From Acidimicrobiaceae bacterium (GTDB lineage: Bacteria > Actinomycetota > Acidimicrobiia > Acidimicrobiales > UBA8592), in the NCBI GenBank assembly GCA_002722525.1, contig PBMJ01000006.1:7157-18169 (forward strand): a stretch of 11,013 nucleotides of DNA, read 5' to 3'. Position numbers and translations under genes: made by a program. The notes beneath the pieces are model-generated. The model did no database searches. It was given only the letters and a program-made list of their open reading frames with translations, and had not been told where the DNA came from. Position 1 is the first letter of the stretch. Every line of letters begins with the position of its first letter. Of the stretch, positions 1 through 7,225 are shown piece by piece.

Positions 1-30
1 TCTACCTTTTCCCACAATAGGAGAAATCAG

Positions 31-462
31 ATGGCAACAACCGACGCATTAACCGAAAGCACCGAAGAAAATGTATCTTGGGTTAAAGAAGACTGGGTGT
101 ACATCAAGACCGCTATTGTGCTCGCAGTCTTTACTGCAATAGAAGTCTTCACCTATTTTGAATCAGTCCACCAAGCCCCAGAGTGGCTCCTTGTATTTAC
201 TTTGTCATTTCTTATGGTTATTAAGTTCTTCCTTGTCGCAGCAATCTTCATGCATCTGCGTGATGACAACGCAATTTTCACCAAAATGATGGTACTGGGC
301 TTGTGCATCGCCTGGCCTGTTTACTTTATCATGGCATTTGCCTTCGGGTTTTTACCTGATTGGAACCCTATTCTTAAAGTATTATTCCTCCTTGTACCAC
401 CAGCTATAACAGGATTTTGGCTGGGATACTCATTCAAAGGTGGGACCGGAAGTCACCACTAA
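31..462 (+). CDS. Cytochrome c oxidase subunit IV (prokaryotic COX4 family)
   Basis: This is a 143-residue membrane protein, the small accessory subunit of an aa3/caa3-type terminal oxidase in the cytoplasmic membrane. Four hydrophobic segments are visible at about residues 27-45, 53-75, 84-106 and 116-134. The signature of the prokaryotic subunit IV family is the stretch around residues 64-80, with a lysine in the second helix followed by FMHLRDD. The catalytic metals are bound by subunits I and II, which are not in the window; this subunit is thought to stabilise the complex. The ATG at 31 is preceded by an AGGAG ribosome binding site at 19-23 with 7 bases of spacing. The gene is followed after 59 bases by a CtaG-type gene on the same strand, so it is probably the tail of an oxidase operon that begins upstream of the window. 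The length is complete for the family. Confidence 0.9.
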   Translation: MATTDALTESTEENVSWVKEDWVYIKTAIVLAVFTAIEVFTYFESVHQAPEWLLVFTLSFLMVIKFFLVAAIFMHLRDDNAIFTKMMVLGLCIAWPVYFIMAFAFGFLPDWNPILKVLFLLVPPAITGFWLGYSFKGGTGSHH

Positions 463-521
463 AATACCTATCCCAAGATCCGAAAATAGGCTGAAAATAG
501 TTAACGAAAAATTGTTACTTT

Positions 522-1391
522 GTGTCTGAGTCATGGCAGGCTGGAGTAGTGGTATTTGCAGCTAATCCCCAAATTTGGAGATTCCAATTTCACCCTGAGG
601 TGTGGATTCTTATAGCTGGAGTGCTTTTCTTAGTACGTTACGCCGTAAAAGTCATAGCACCTAATTTCGTTCCACCAAACGAAGAAATCTATACCCGTAA
701 GAATTTCTACGCATTCTGGGCGGCTCTCTTCGCGCTTTGGTTTGCTTCAGACTGGCCCATGCATGACATCTCAGAAGAATATCTTTATTCAGTACATATG
801 GTCCAGCACATGATTATCTCACTTATAGTCCCACCTCTATTACTTACAGCTCTTCCTGTATGGCTGACAAAGGCAATATTTGGCACTTTTAGTGGAGATA
901 GAACGTTTACAAAGAGAATTTCAAATCCGATAGCAGCTGGTGTTTGTTACAACTTAATTGTGATTGTGACTCACTTGCCATTTGCAGTGAATTACTCAAT
1001 TGAGAGCGGTGCTTTTCACTACTTTCTGCATCTAGCAGTTTTTATTTCTTCCCTTTGGATGTGGCTTCCAATTATCAATCCTATGAAGGAATATCGGATT
1101 AGTCTTCCAACTCAAATGGTGTACCTTTTCCTTATGTCAGTTGTACCTACAGTCCCAGCAGGATTCTTAACATTTGCTGGCGGAGCGCTCTATGACGCTT
1201 ACGATCATCAAGTAAGACTCTGGGGAATTGATATAACCACCGATCAGCAACTTGCAGGGTTAGTTATGAAACTTGCAGGAAGCATATACCTTTGGGTATG
1301 GATAGCGGCACGATTCTTTCAATGGAGTAGGAGAAACCAGCCAGAAATGGTCCTAGTCGAAACCAAAGCTGAGAATACTAAAGTCTTATAA
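522..1391 (+). CDS. CtaG-type cytochrome c oxidase assembly / caa3 membrane protein
   Basis: This is a 289-residue polytopic membrane protein of the CtaG_caa3 type, associated with maturation of the copper centre of caa3-type oxidases. Visible marks are several hydrophobic helices from about residue 28 to 268 and the family-typical stretch at residues 84-112, with histidines at 92 and 96 followed by paired prolines. Further membrane histidines at 151, 166 and 170 could help bind metal, although I cannot assign ligands from sequence alone. The start is taken as GTG at 522; no in-frame ATG lies nearby and the Shine-Dalgarno match upstream is poor, so the first few residues are uncertain. The gene follows subunit IV, which supports the oxidase link. 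It ends convergently with serS, leaving only 7 bases between the stops. Confidence 0.85.
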   Translation: MSESWQAGVVVFAANPQIWRFQFHPEVWILIAGVLFLVRYAVKVIAPNFVPPNEEIYTRKNFYAFWAALFALWFASDWPMHDISEEYLYSVHMVQHMIISLIVPPLLLTALPVWLTKAIFGTFSGDRTFTKRISNPIAAGVCYNLIVIVTHLPFAVNYSIESGAFHYFLHLAVFISSLWMWLPIINPMKEYRISLPTQMVYLFLMSVVPTVPAGFLTFAGGALYDAYDHQVRLWGIDITTDQQLAGLVMKLAGSIYLWVWIAARFFQWSRRNQPEMVLVETKAENTKVL

Positions 1392-1398
1392 TATTTAA

Positions 1399-2652
1399 CT
1401 ATTCAGGTGGTGCGATTACATCGAGCCCACAGAATGGGTGAAGAACGCTTGGAACTTTGAAGCTTCCATCATTCTGTTGGTAATGCTCCATAAGAAAAAC
1501 AAGCGTCCGCCCTATTGCACAAGCTGTTCCATTTAACGTATGAACAAGTGGGTTACTCTCCTCACCCCGAATACGAGTCATCATTCTTCGAGCGCTGTAG
1601 TCAAGATAGTTTGAACAACTTGTCAGCTCTCGGTACTTCTGCTCAGAAGGAAGCCATACTTCACAGTCATACTTCATAGCAGCAGGAGCACCTAGATCCC
1701 CAGCAGCTACCAAAATAACTCTGTACGGCAACTCAAGCTCGTTAAGGATCTCTTGCTCTAAATTCCGAAGATTCTCCAGTTCCTCCCAACTATTAAGCGG
1801 GTCGCAGAAAGAGAACATTTCAACTTTATCAAATTGATGAACTCGAAAAATTCCACTTGTATCCTTTCCGTAGGTACCCGCTTCCCTTCGAAAACATGAA
1901 GAGAATCCCCCGTAGCGTATAGGTAGATTTTTGGCATCTATCAGATCCCCGCGGTGAAGTCCTGCTAGGGCCACCTCACTTGTGCCCGTAAGGTAGAGGT
2001 CATCTTCGGCTAGTTCATAAACTTGATGTCGATCAGTTGGGAAAAACCCAGCATCTAGCATCATCTGCTCCCGAACAAGTACAGGTGGTACAACTGGGGT
2101 AAAACCACGGTCCATTAATTTCGAAAGAGTGTATTGAACGAGAGCGAATTCAATAAGCACAGCTTCACCTGTTAGGTAGGCAAATCTACTACCCATATTT
2201 TCAGCTGCTTTCTCTTTTTCTACCCATCCCATGTGCTCTCCGTATTCTGCATGGTTCATAGGTGGAGGCTTATTTTTTTCGCCAATGACTTCAATAACCT
2301 CGTAGTCATCCTCTCCGCCAGTGGGGCATCGAAGATCAGCCGGATTAGGTATCGTTATTGCGATTTCTCTAAGGTCATCAGAGGCTTCCCCAAATTTTGC
2401 TTCGACCTTTTGAAGTTCAGCTTTGATTTTCGCAGCGCTATTAATCTTCTCTTCACGTTCTTCGGGAGTTGCCTTACCTATATCCTTCGAAGCCCGATTC
2501 TGATCTGAGCGCAACTGCTCTACCTCGGCTTGTAAGGCTCGACAAGTAGTGTCCAGATCTAAAGCCTTATCCAGCGTTTTCTCATCAACGCCTTTATTGA
2601 TTATTCCGCTTCGATAATCCGTATCTTCTCGTAGTTTTCGTAAATCAATCAC
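1399..2652 (-). CDS. serS: Seryl-tRNA synthetase
   Basis: This 417-residue class II aminoacyl-tRNA synthetase charges tRNA-Ser with serine. In organisms that use selenocysteine it also makes Ser-tRNA-Sec, the precursor of selenocysteinyl-tRNA. The N-terminal 100 residues form the usual charged helical arm that recognises the long variable arm of the tRNA. The catalytic core shows TGTSE at 222-226 (serine binding), motif 2 around FRREAG at 254-259, and motif 3 from NGTACAIGRT at 374-383 with its conserved arginine at 382. The length is normal for bacterial SerRS. The start is GTG at 2652, giving the standard MIDLRKLRE opening; the reading frame upstream has no other start before a stop. It is transcribed divergently from the acyl-CoA ligase across a 123-base gap. 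Confidence 0.96.
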   Translation of the reverse strand: MIDLRKLREDTDYRSGIINKGVDEKTLDKALDLDTTCRALQAEVEQLRSDQNRASKDIGKATPEEREEKINSAAKIKAELQKVEAKFGEASDDLREIAITIPNPADLRCPTGGEDDYEVIEVIGEKNKPPPMNHAEYGEHMGWVEKEKAAENMGSRFAYLTGEAVLIEFALVQYTLSKLMDRGFTPVVPPVLVREQMMLDAGFFPTDRHQVYELAEDDLYLTGTSEVALAGLHRGDLIDAKNLPIRYGGFSSCFRREAGTYGKDTSGIFRVHQFDKVEMFSFCDPLNSWEELENLRNLEQEILNELELPYRVILVAAGDLGAPAAMKYDCEVWLPSEQKYRELTSCSNYLDYSARRMMTRIRGEESNPLVHTLNGTACAIGRTLVFLMEHYQQNDGSFKVPSVLHPFCGLDVIAPPE

Positions 2653-2775
2653 TCCATTGAGACTATCCGCACAAAAACCTCAACATATGGAATTAACCTA
2701 CGCATTTAATCTTCTAGGGAACGTAAAAACTAGAACAAGGGTGACACCTAGGAAAACACATGCAAAACTTTAACT

Positions 2776-4278
2776 ATGCTCCCTGAGATTGTCCGTCAAA
2801 CTGCGACGAAATTTAGTGACACACCGGCATATATTTCCCAAGACGGGAACAGAATTACATACAGCGAACTAGATCAGCTCTCTGAAGAAGTAGCAGCATG
2901 GATGCGATCCAAGGGATTAGGCGAGGGATCAGTAGTCGCTTTATGCCTCCCTAGCTGTATTGAATATATTCTTAGTTATCTTGCCGCAGCAAAATTAGGT
3001 GCCATCACAGCAGGGATCAACCCTAGGTTTACTGAATCCGAACAATTAGAAGTCCTTGAAGTCCTCAGGCCTAACCTGATTTTAACCACGAGCGATATAG
3101 ATAGCTCAGAGCTGAACAATGTAGAAGTCGAACAGGTTGAAATTTCTAGAGCTTCTGGCGAATTCATGCCAAACAACAGAATTCAGAACCAAATAATTAA
3201 TGATCTTCCTACTGACCACGATAGAGCTGTTTGTATCTGCTTTACATCTGGAAGCACCGGAACCCCCAAAGGAGCACTATTTACAAATCGTCAACTCCAA
3301 GCGATAAGTACTATCGACACAGGAGGTGCCTGGGGTGGTTCTGGCCATAGATACGCAAGCACTGAATTCGCCCACGTCGGCGTTATGACAAAATTACCGT
3401 GGTTGCTTGCAAGCGGCGGCACCACGCACCTTATAGAAAAGTGGAGAGCAGAACCTATTTTAAGACTGATACATGACCACCGGATATCTGCAGTAAGTGC
3501 GATAGCTCCCCAAGTTGCTCTTATGTTAAAAGTAGAAGGAGCAGATAGATTCGATTTCTCTTGCGTAAAAGCGATTGTTAGTGGCGGAGCTCTAGCACCA
3601 CCCGAATTAGTGAAAGCAGGTCGAGATTTCTTTGATGCGCCATGGTCAATTCGTTACAGTTCCACAGAATCTGGAGGTGTGGGCTTAGGAACATCACTCG
3701 ATGCAGATGACCAAGAAGCGTTGCATACGGTTGGTCGCCCTCGCTCGGGAGTGGAAGCAAGCATAAGAGACGATGAAGGGGAGTTAGTCATCGTTGGCGA
3801 AATTGGTGAACTATGGCTTCGCTCTGATGCCATAATGAGTTGCTATTGGAACGACCCTCATTCAACAAAGGAGACAATTATTGAAGGTTGGCTCAAAACC
3901 GGCGATTTAGCGTTTCAAGATTCTAGAGGGTGCTTTCATTTAGTAGGAAGAACGAGTGAGATGTTTATCAGAGGTGGTTACAACATTTTCCCGTTAGAGA
4001 TAGAAAAGGTTCTTTCGACACATCAAAGTATTTCTGAAGTTGCAGTGATACCAAGAAAGGACGAAGTCATGGGAGAAATAGGCGTTGCTGTTATTGTTCC
4101 CAAAAAACTCGACAACCCACCAACGGTAAAAGAGCTTCGAGAGCATGCACAGGAACGGTTAGCTCAATATAAACTTCCCGAGGCAATACGTATCGTAGAG
4201 GCACTTCCCAGAAACACATCCGACAAAATTGACCGCTTAAAGCTTCGTGATTACGAAGATACACATAATCAGATTTAG
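2776..4278 (+). CDS. ANL-superfamily acyl-CoA synthetase (AMP-dependent ligase)
   Basis: This 500-residue adenylate-forming enzyme activates a carboxylic acid with ATP and probably transfers it to CoA. The core motifs are in order: the phosphate-binding loop TSGSTGTPKGA at 157-167, the A5 motif YSSTE at 294-298, the adenosine-ribose aspartate in KTGDLA at 374-379, the hinge at GRTSEMFIRGGYN (391-403), and the C-terminal catalytic lysine at 484 within PRNTSDKIDR. The A10 motif reads TSDK where most members have a glycine before the lysine, a mild divergence. The acyl substrate cannot be read from the sequence; a medium- or long-chain fatty acid, or an aryl acid, is possible. The gene stands alone, divergent from serS. 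Its TAG stop overlaps the stop of the convergent DsbA-family gene by a few bases (4275-4278). ATG at 2776 has only a weak ribosome binding site. Confidence 0.9.
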   Translation: MLPEIVRQTATKFSDTPAYISQDGNRITYSELDQLSEEVAAWMRSKGLGEGSVVALCLPSCIEYILSYLAAAKLGAITAGINPRFTESEQLEVLEVLRPNLILTTSDIDSSELNNVEVEQVEISRASGEFMPNNRIQNQIINDLPTDHDRAVCICFTSGSTGTPKGALFTNRQLQAISTIDTGGAWGGSGHRYASTEFAHVGVMTKLPWLLASGGTTHLIEKWRAEPILRLIHDHRISAVSAIAPQVALMLKVEGADRFDFSCVKAIVSGGALAPPELVKAGRDFFDAPWSIRYSSTESGGVGLGTSLDADDQEALHTVGRPRSGVEASIRDDEGELVIVGEIGELWLRSDAIMSCYWNDPHSTKETIIEGWLKTGDLAFQDSRGCFHLVGRTSEMFIRGGYNIFPLEIEKVLSTHQSISEVAVIPRKDEVMGEIGVAVIVPKKLDNPPTVKELREHAQERLAQYKLPEAIRIVEALPRNTSDKIDRLKLRDYEDTHNQI

Positions 4279-4904
4279 GATGACTCTGAACGTTCGATGA
4301 TGCGCTCTATCCAGTTAATGTATGTTTCACTTTCTTGCGCTCCAGGAACAGGTAGAACCTTGTTGATTAGAGTTGTAGGCACTGCAGTGATCCCTTGATT
4401 TATTGCCTCGTTATGTTCGGCTATCACTTGTTCAGCTAGCTTCTCTTTCTTTTCTTCAAGATGTCGGAGGAAATAAGAAGAGTCCTCACCTATTTCAGAT
4501 ACCAACTCAGCAAGTACTGTCCAGTCAGAGATTGTTCTATTTTCAGAAAAATAGGCTTCAAGTAGTCTCTGGTGCATCTGCATTTTTTGTTCTGGCCAGA
4601 GAGCGGATACCAGCTTATGACCTACCTGCGCAGGAAGGCTTCCGCTAGGGGGGTTAGAAGATCCCTCCCAAGGGCGAAAATTTATCCGAGGTTCTTGGCT
4701 TCCAATAGTTTCCCAACCTTTGGAATAGCGTTCGAACTTTTCACGGCTAGGTATTTTCATTTCAGGTTTTAGCAGAAAGCTCTTCCAAGTTATTTCCACC
4801 TTGTTACCAAAGTGTTTCTCTACATCCTCAAGACGAACTGTCCCGACGTAGCACCATGGTCATAAAAAATCAGACCAAACAACTAACGAAATAGGACTGT
4901 CCAT
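4275..4904 (-). CDS. DsbA/FrnE-family thiol oxidoreductase, predicted selenoprotein with UPWC active site
   Basis: A simple reading starts at GTG 4799 and gives 174 residues with no redox motif. In the same frame upstream, translation continues intact to an ATG at 4904, interrupted only by TGA at 4862-4860. With that codon read as selenocysteine the protein is 209 residues, the usual size of DsbA-like FrnE/2-hydroxychromene-isomerase relatives. Its N-terminus is a beta strand followed by SDFL-U-PWCYVG, with Sec at residue 15 and Cys at 18. Relatives carry CPWC exactly there. The rest is intact: a helical insertion, then the cis-proline loop AVPTT (Pro176) and VPGAQ near 186-190, both typical of the family. 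No signal peptide is seen, so it is probably cytosolic. It lies 21 bases after the second crcB and may share its transcript. A nonsense mutation or base error is the alternative, but neither favours this exact codon. The Shine-Dalgarno signal is weak. Confidence 0.8.
4820..4851 (-). promoter_or_regulatory. Candidate bacterial SECIS hairpin within the coding region
   Basis: Starting 8 bases after the UGA, the minus-strand RNA can fold into a lower stem of 7 pairs (CUACGUC at 4851-4845 with GAUGUAG at 4826-4820). A 3-base bulge (GAG) separates this from an upper stem of 5 pairs (GGGAC at 4844-4840 with GUCUU at 4834-4830). The loop is AGUUC (4839-4835). The loop begins 20 bases after the UGA and has G, then U, at its second and third positions. 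This agrees with the bacterial SECIS model as I know it: a hairpin directly downstream of UGA with a G in the first two loop bases, recognised by SelB. The upper stem has two G-U pairs, so it is modest; no folding energy was computed. Confidence 0.6.
4860..4862 (-). other. In-frame UGA, predicted selenocysteine codon
   Basis: This TGA lies at residue 15 of the DsbA-family frame that runs from 4904 to 4275. It replaces the first cysteine of the CPWC redox motif, giving U-P-W-C. Coding similarity to the family continues on both sides of it without a frame change. One base change (TGA to TGC or TGT) would restore cysteine. Sec-for-Cys exchange at a catalytic position is the hallmark of selenoprotein genes. 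Ordinary TGA stops also occur in the window, for example at 7835-7837. Confidence 0.8.
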
Positions 4905-4925
4905 ATTTTCAATGTTAATGGATTA

Positions 4926-5321
4926 TTAAGCTCCGACCTCTAATCCAAGGAATGCAGCAGCAACACCAGCAATGATGGATAAGCAAAGATATAAGGTGGC
5001 AATTAGTTTTCTATTACCTTCTACCTCGTCACTTACTTCCATCATCACGGTGGAGAAAGTAGAGAATGAACCGAGGAATCCAGTTCCGATGACCGTCACT
5101 GATTCAGCAGATGGAGACCCACCTAGGAGGACTCCCAATAGGAAAGAAGCAATTATATTTGCGACAAAGGTCCCTGCTGGCTTACTCCACTTACCAGAGT
5201 TTTGAAAAACCCACCTTAATAGAGAACCACCTGCTGCAAGGATGAAAAATACAACAACAATCGAAATTTTATTCTGCAAGAATGCGCTAATGCCCCAGCT
5301 TGTATTAATTAAAGGACTCAT
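4926..5321 (-). CDS. crcB: CrcB/Fluc-type fluoride channel subunit (second of a pair)
   Basis: This 131-residue membrane protein with four hydrophobic helices belongs to the CrcB/Fluc family, which exports fluoride through antiparallel dimers. Visible family marks are GGSLLRW at 31-37, the conserved Asn55 in the second helix (NIIASFLLG), and the pore motif GFLGSFSTFST at 81-91 with its phenylalanines and threonine. It differs clearly from its upstream partner, so the two probably form a heterodimer with opposite topologies, as is known for paired Fluc genes. Its ATG at 5321 overlaps the TGA stop of the upstream crcB (ATGA), which implies translational coupling. The DsbA-family selenoprotein frame starts 21 bases beyond its stop. 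Confidence 0.9.
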   Translation of the reverse strand: MSPLINTSWGISAFLQNKISIVVVFFILAAGGSLLRWVFQNSGKWSKPAGTFVANIIASFLLGVLLGGSPSAESVTVIGTGFLGSFSTFSTVMMEVSDEVEGNRKLIATLYLCLSIIAGVAAAFLGLEVGA

Positions 5322-5698
5322 GGGTGAGCCTTAGTTTGTCTGATTACGAATTTTCCAATCTGGTACGCGGCTAAACCTCCAATAACTGAAGCAGTAAGGA
5401 AACTGACAGCATCGAAATACTCTTCTGTTTTTATTGACGATGCAATCTCAACACTAAAAGAAGAAAAGGTTGTAAAGGCCCCACAGAAACCGCCTCCAGC
5501 AGCTAAAAAAACAAGGCCATTCCGATTTTTGGTGAAGAGGCCCACCACTATGCCTAAAGCCGCCGAGCCAGAAATATTGATTATCAGAATATGCCAAGGC
5601 CATTGGGTAACTATTGGGAGGACTTCTAGAAGCGCCCATCGTGCAAAGGCTCCGACAGCTCCACCAAAGAAAATCGCTGAGATCTGCTTGCTATTCAC
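5318..5698 (-). CDS. crcB: CrcB/Fluc-type fluoride channel subunit (first of a pair)
   Basis: This 126-residue, four-helix membrane protein is the first gene of the fluoride-channel pair. It has FGGAVGAFARW at 11-21, Asn41 in NISGSAALG, and the pore motif GFCGAFTTFSSF at 70-81, all close to the family consensus. The start is GTG at 5698; a nearby ATG is out of frame and runs into a stop within five codons. The gene is divergent from pdxH across 95 bases. I looked in that gap for the fluoride riboswitch that often precedes crcB and did not find its conserved blocks, so regulation is unclear. It ends in a normal TGA stop overlapping the next start. Confidence 0.9.
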   Translation of the reverse strand: MNSKQISAIFFGGAVGAFARWALLEVLPIVTQWPWHILIINISGSAALGIVVGLFTKNRNGLVFLAAGGGFCGAFTTFSSFSVEIASSIKTEEYFDAVSFLTASVIGGLAAYQIGKFVIRQTKAHP

Positions 5699-5793
5699 AC
5701 TTCATGACGGTAGCGGTGAAAGTTTAGAATGCGTTGCTCACTATGTTCATGCTGGAAATGCCACTACAGCTATATCCATGAGACAATAAGGGG

Positions 5794-6429
5794 ATGGACA
5801 TATCTAAACTGAGGAAAAAATACGAAGAAGAAGGAATAGATAGTGCGAATGCACTAGACGACCCAATTGAGCAATTCAAAATTTGGTACGTTCAGGCTAA
5901 AGAAGCAATGATCCCAGAACCGGATGCAGCAGTGATAGCTAGTGTGAATGAGGAAGAATACCCCTCGTCGAGATTTGTTTTAGTACGCAAAGTCGATGGA
6001 GATGGGTTTGTTTTTTTCACAAACTATCGAAGTGACAAAGCAACTTCCTTTGCCCTTTCACCCAAAGTTTCTTTAACATTCGGCTGGCTGCCGCTGCACC
6101 GTCAGGTAAGAATCCATGGGCTAGTTGAAGTAGCTACTGAGAAGGAATCTGATGAATACTTTTCTCAACGTCCAAGAGGTCATCAAATTGGCGCTTGGGC
6201 TTCACCTCAAGGACAGGTAATCCAAGATAGAAAAACCTTGGAAGGCCGTTACAAAGAAATTTCAGAGAGATTTGGCGATGGTCCTATTCCTAGGCCAGAG
6301 CATTGGGGTGGTTACCGAATCCGACCAACTATGGTTGAATTTTGGCAAGGAAGACCTGACCGTCTCCATGACCGTCTTAGGTATACCCGAGGGAGTGACG
6401 GCTGGTTGATTCAACGCCTTGCCCCCTAA
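5794..6429 (+). CDS. pdxH: Pyridoxamine 5'-phosphate oxidase
   Basis: This 211-residue FMN enzyme oxidises pyridoxamine or pyridoxine 5'-phosphate to pyridoxal 5'-phosphate with oxygen, the last step of vitamin B6 synthesis and salvage in the cytoplasm. The FMN-binding segment SSRFVLVRKVDGDG (58-71) is followed by FFTNYRSDKA (74-83), then WLPLHRQVRIHG at 98-109. Next come the phosphate-binding RPRGHQIGAWAS (126-137) and the C-terminal signature from PRPEHWGGYRIRP to GRPDRLHDR (167-194). Length and motif order are normal. The ATG at 5794 sits directly after AAGGGG, unusually close for a ribosome binding site; no better in-frame start is present. The gene appears to be transcribed alone, divergent from crcB. 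Confidence 0.95.
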   Translation: MDISKLRKKYEEEGIDSANALDDPIEQFKIWYVQAKEAMIPEPDAAVIASVNEEEYPSSRFVLVRKVDGDGFVFFTNYRSDKATSFALSPKVSLTFGWLPLHRQVRIHGLVEVATEKESDEYFSQRPRGHQIGAWASPQGQVIQDRKTLEGRYKEISERFGDGPIPRPEHWGGYRIRPTMVEFWQGRPDRLHDRLRYTRGSDGWLIQRLAP

Positions 6430-6453
6430 AGTCATTCCATTTTAATTTTAGAA

Positions 6454-6482
6454 TTGTTAATAATTTTTAGCTTCTTTACTAT
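6454..6482 (+). promoter_or_regulatory. Possible promoter for the tandem paralogue pair
   Basis: TTGTTA at 6454-6459 and TACTAT at 6477-6482 are separated by exactly 17 bases, a plausible sigma-70-type promoter (4 of 6 matches in each box) about 90 bases before the first paralogue. The region is very AT-rich, so chance matches are likely. A second weaker pair, TTGTTA 6485-6490 with TATTAG 6507-6512 at 16 bases, is also possible. Confidence 0.3.
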
Positions 6483-6484
6483 TT

Positions 6485-6504
6485 TTGTTAATGTGACCTA
6501 ACAA
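6485..6504. promoter_or_regulatory. Palindrome TTGTTA-N8-TAACAA, possible operator
   Basis: A perfect 6-base inverted repeat with an 8-base spacer lies where transcription from the proposed promoter would begin. A second inverted repeat, TGACCT at 6494-6499 with AGGTCA at 6513-6518, overlaps it. Such dyads at a start site often bind repressors, but no cognate regulator is in the window. Confidence 0.3.
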
Positions 6505-6571
6505 ATTATTAGAGGTCATTGTGGGCTTTCTCATCTAGAGGAAGCTTTCACATTACCTGGAGGAGAATATT

Positions 6572-7180
6572 ATGTATGTCACTTCTAGAGAAATAGTTCC
6601 CTTGCCCGGACGTCTTCAGGAGACTATTGCGGTCGGAAGTCAGATGATTGAAGTAATGAACCAGAAATATGGTTCGGCTATGGCCACTTCAACGGAACTT
6701 GGTGGAAATCCAAACAAACTTTGGATAACAGGTTTCTGGTCTTCATTATCTGACTATCAGTCCTTTGTTGAAAGCTATATGTCCGATCAAGAATTGACGG
6801 GAACCTTTAATATGTTCTCATCATTTATAGGTGAAGTTCAGGATCAAATAGGCCAGGTAATCCGACAACCAGGTGAAAGAAAAGCGTTTGCCCAAATGCA
6901 CAGAGGCCGTGTAAAAAGCGTAAACCTGCATGCAGGAATGGAGTGGGCAATGAGGGTCGGGGATTATGTTTCTGAACTATCAGGTACAGAGCAAGGCCTT
7001 GTTGTTCCAGTAACTGGTGATCAGTACGAACTTATCTTCGTATCATATGCAGATTCGCTTCATGACCTACGTGCAATGGTTGAACATTGGAGTGTAGATG
7101 AAGGCTATCTTGCTTTGTTCAATGAAGGTGTTGAACTTTTTGAACCGAAATTTGAAGTTAACTATTACAGATTTATTTAA
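6572..7180 (+). CDS. Uncharacterised protein, tandem paralogue A (two dimeric alpha/beta-barrel-like halves)
   Basis: I do not recognise a named family. The protein has 202 residues, no signal peptide and no membrane helix. It looks like two similar halves, roughly 1-95 and 105-202. Each starts with a beta strand and a helix, then has a strand-rich centre, then a segment of the form S-L-x-D followed by an aromatic helix and a D-x-x-(Y/L) helix (SLSDYQSFVESYMSDQE near 59-75; SLHDLRAMVEHWSVDE near 162-177). This resembles the ferredoxin-like repeats of dimeric alpha/beta-barrel (NIPSNAP/ABM-like) proteins; that is inference. The start is secured by a strong GGAGGAG site at 6559-6565. The next gene is a diverged paralogue 45 bases downstream. 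Possible roles range from small-molecule binding to redox stress; none can be assigned. Confidence 0.75.
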   Translation: MYVTSREIVPLPGRLQETIAVGSQMIEVMNQKYGSAMATSTELGGNPNKLWITGFWSSLSDYQSFVESYMSDQELTGTFNMFSSFIGEVQDQIGQVIRQPGERKAFAQMHRGRVKSVNLHAGMEWAMRVGDYVSELSGTEQGLVVPVTGDQYELIFVSYADSLHDLRAMVEHWSVDEGYLALFNEGVELFEPKFEVNYYRFI

Positions 7181-7225
7181 ATAAAAAATATCTAAACAAA
7201 AAGATATATAAAGGAGAAATAATAA

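Noticed and set aside
4275..4799. GTG 4799 as the real start of a 174-residue DsbA-like protein
   Set aside because: It removes the first strand and the entire redox motif, has no convincing ribosome binding site, and ignores 35 upstream codons that match the family closely.
5699..5793. Fluoride riboswitch upstream of the crcB pair
   Set aside because: The conserved GGNGAUGG start and the downstream CUGAU(G)ACUCCUA-type blocks are absent from the minus-strand leader.
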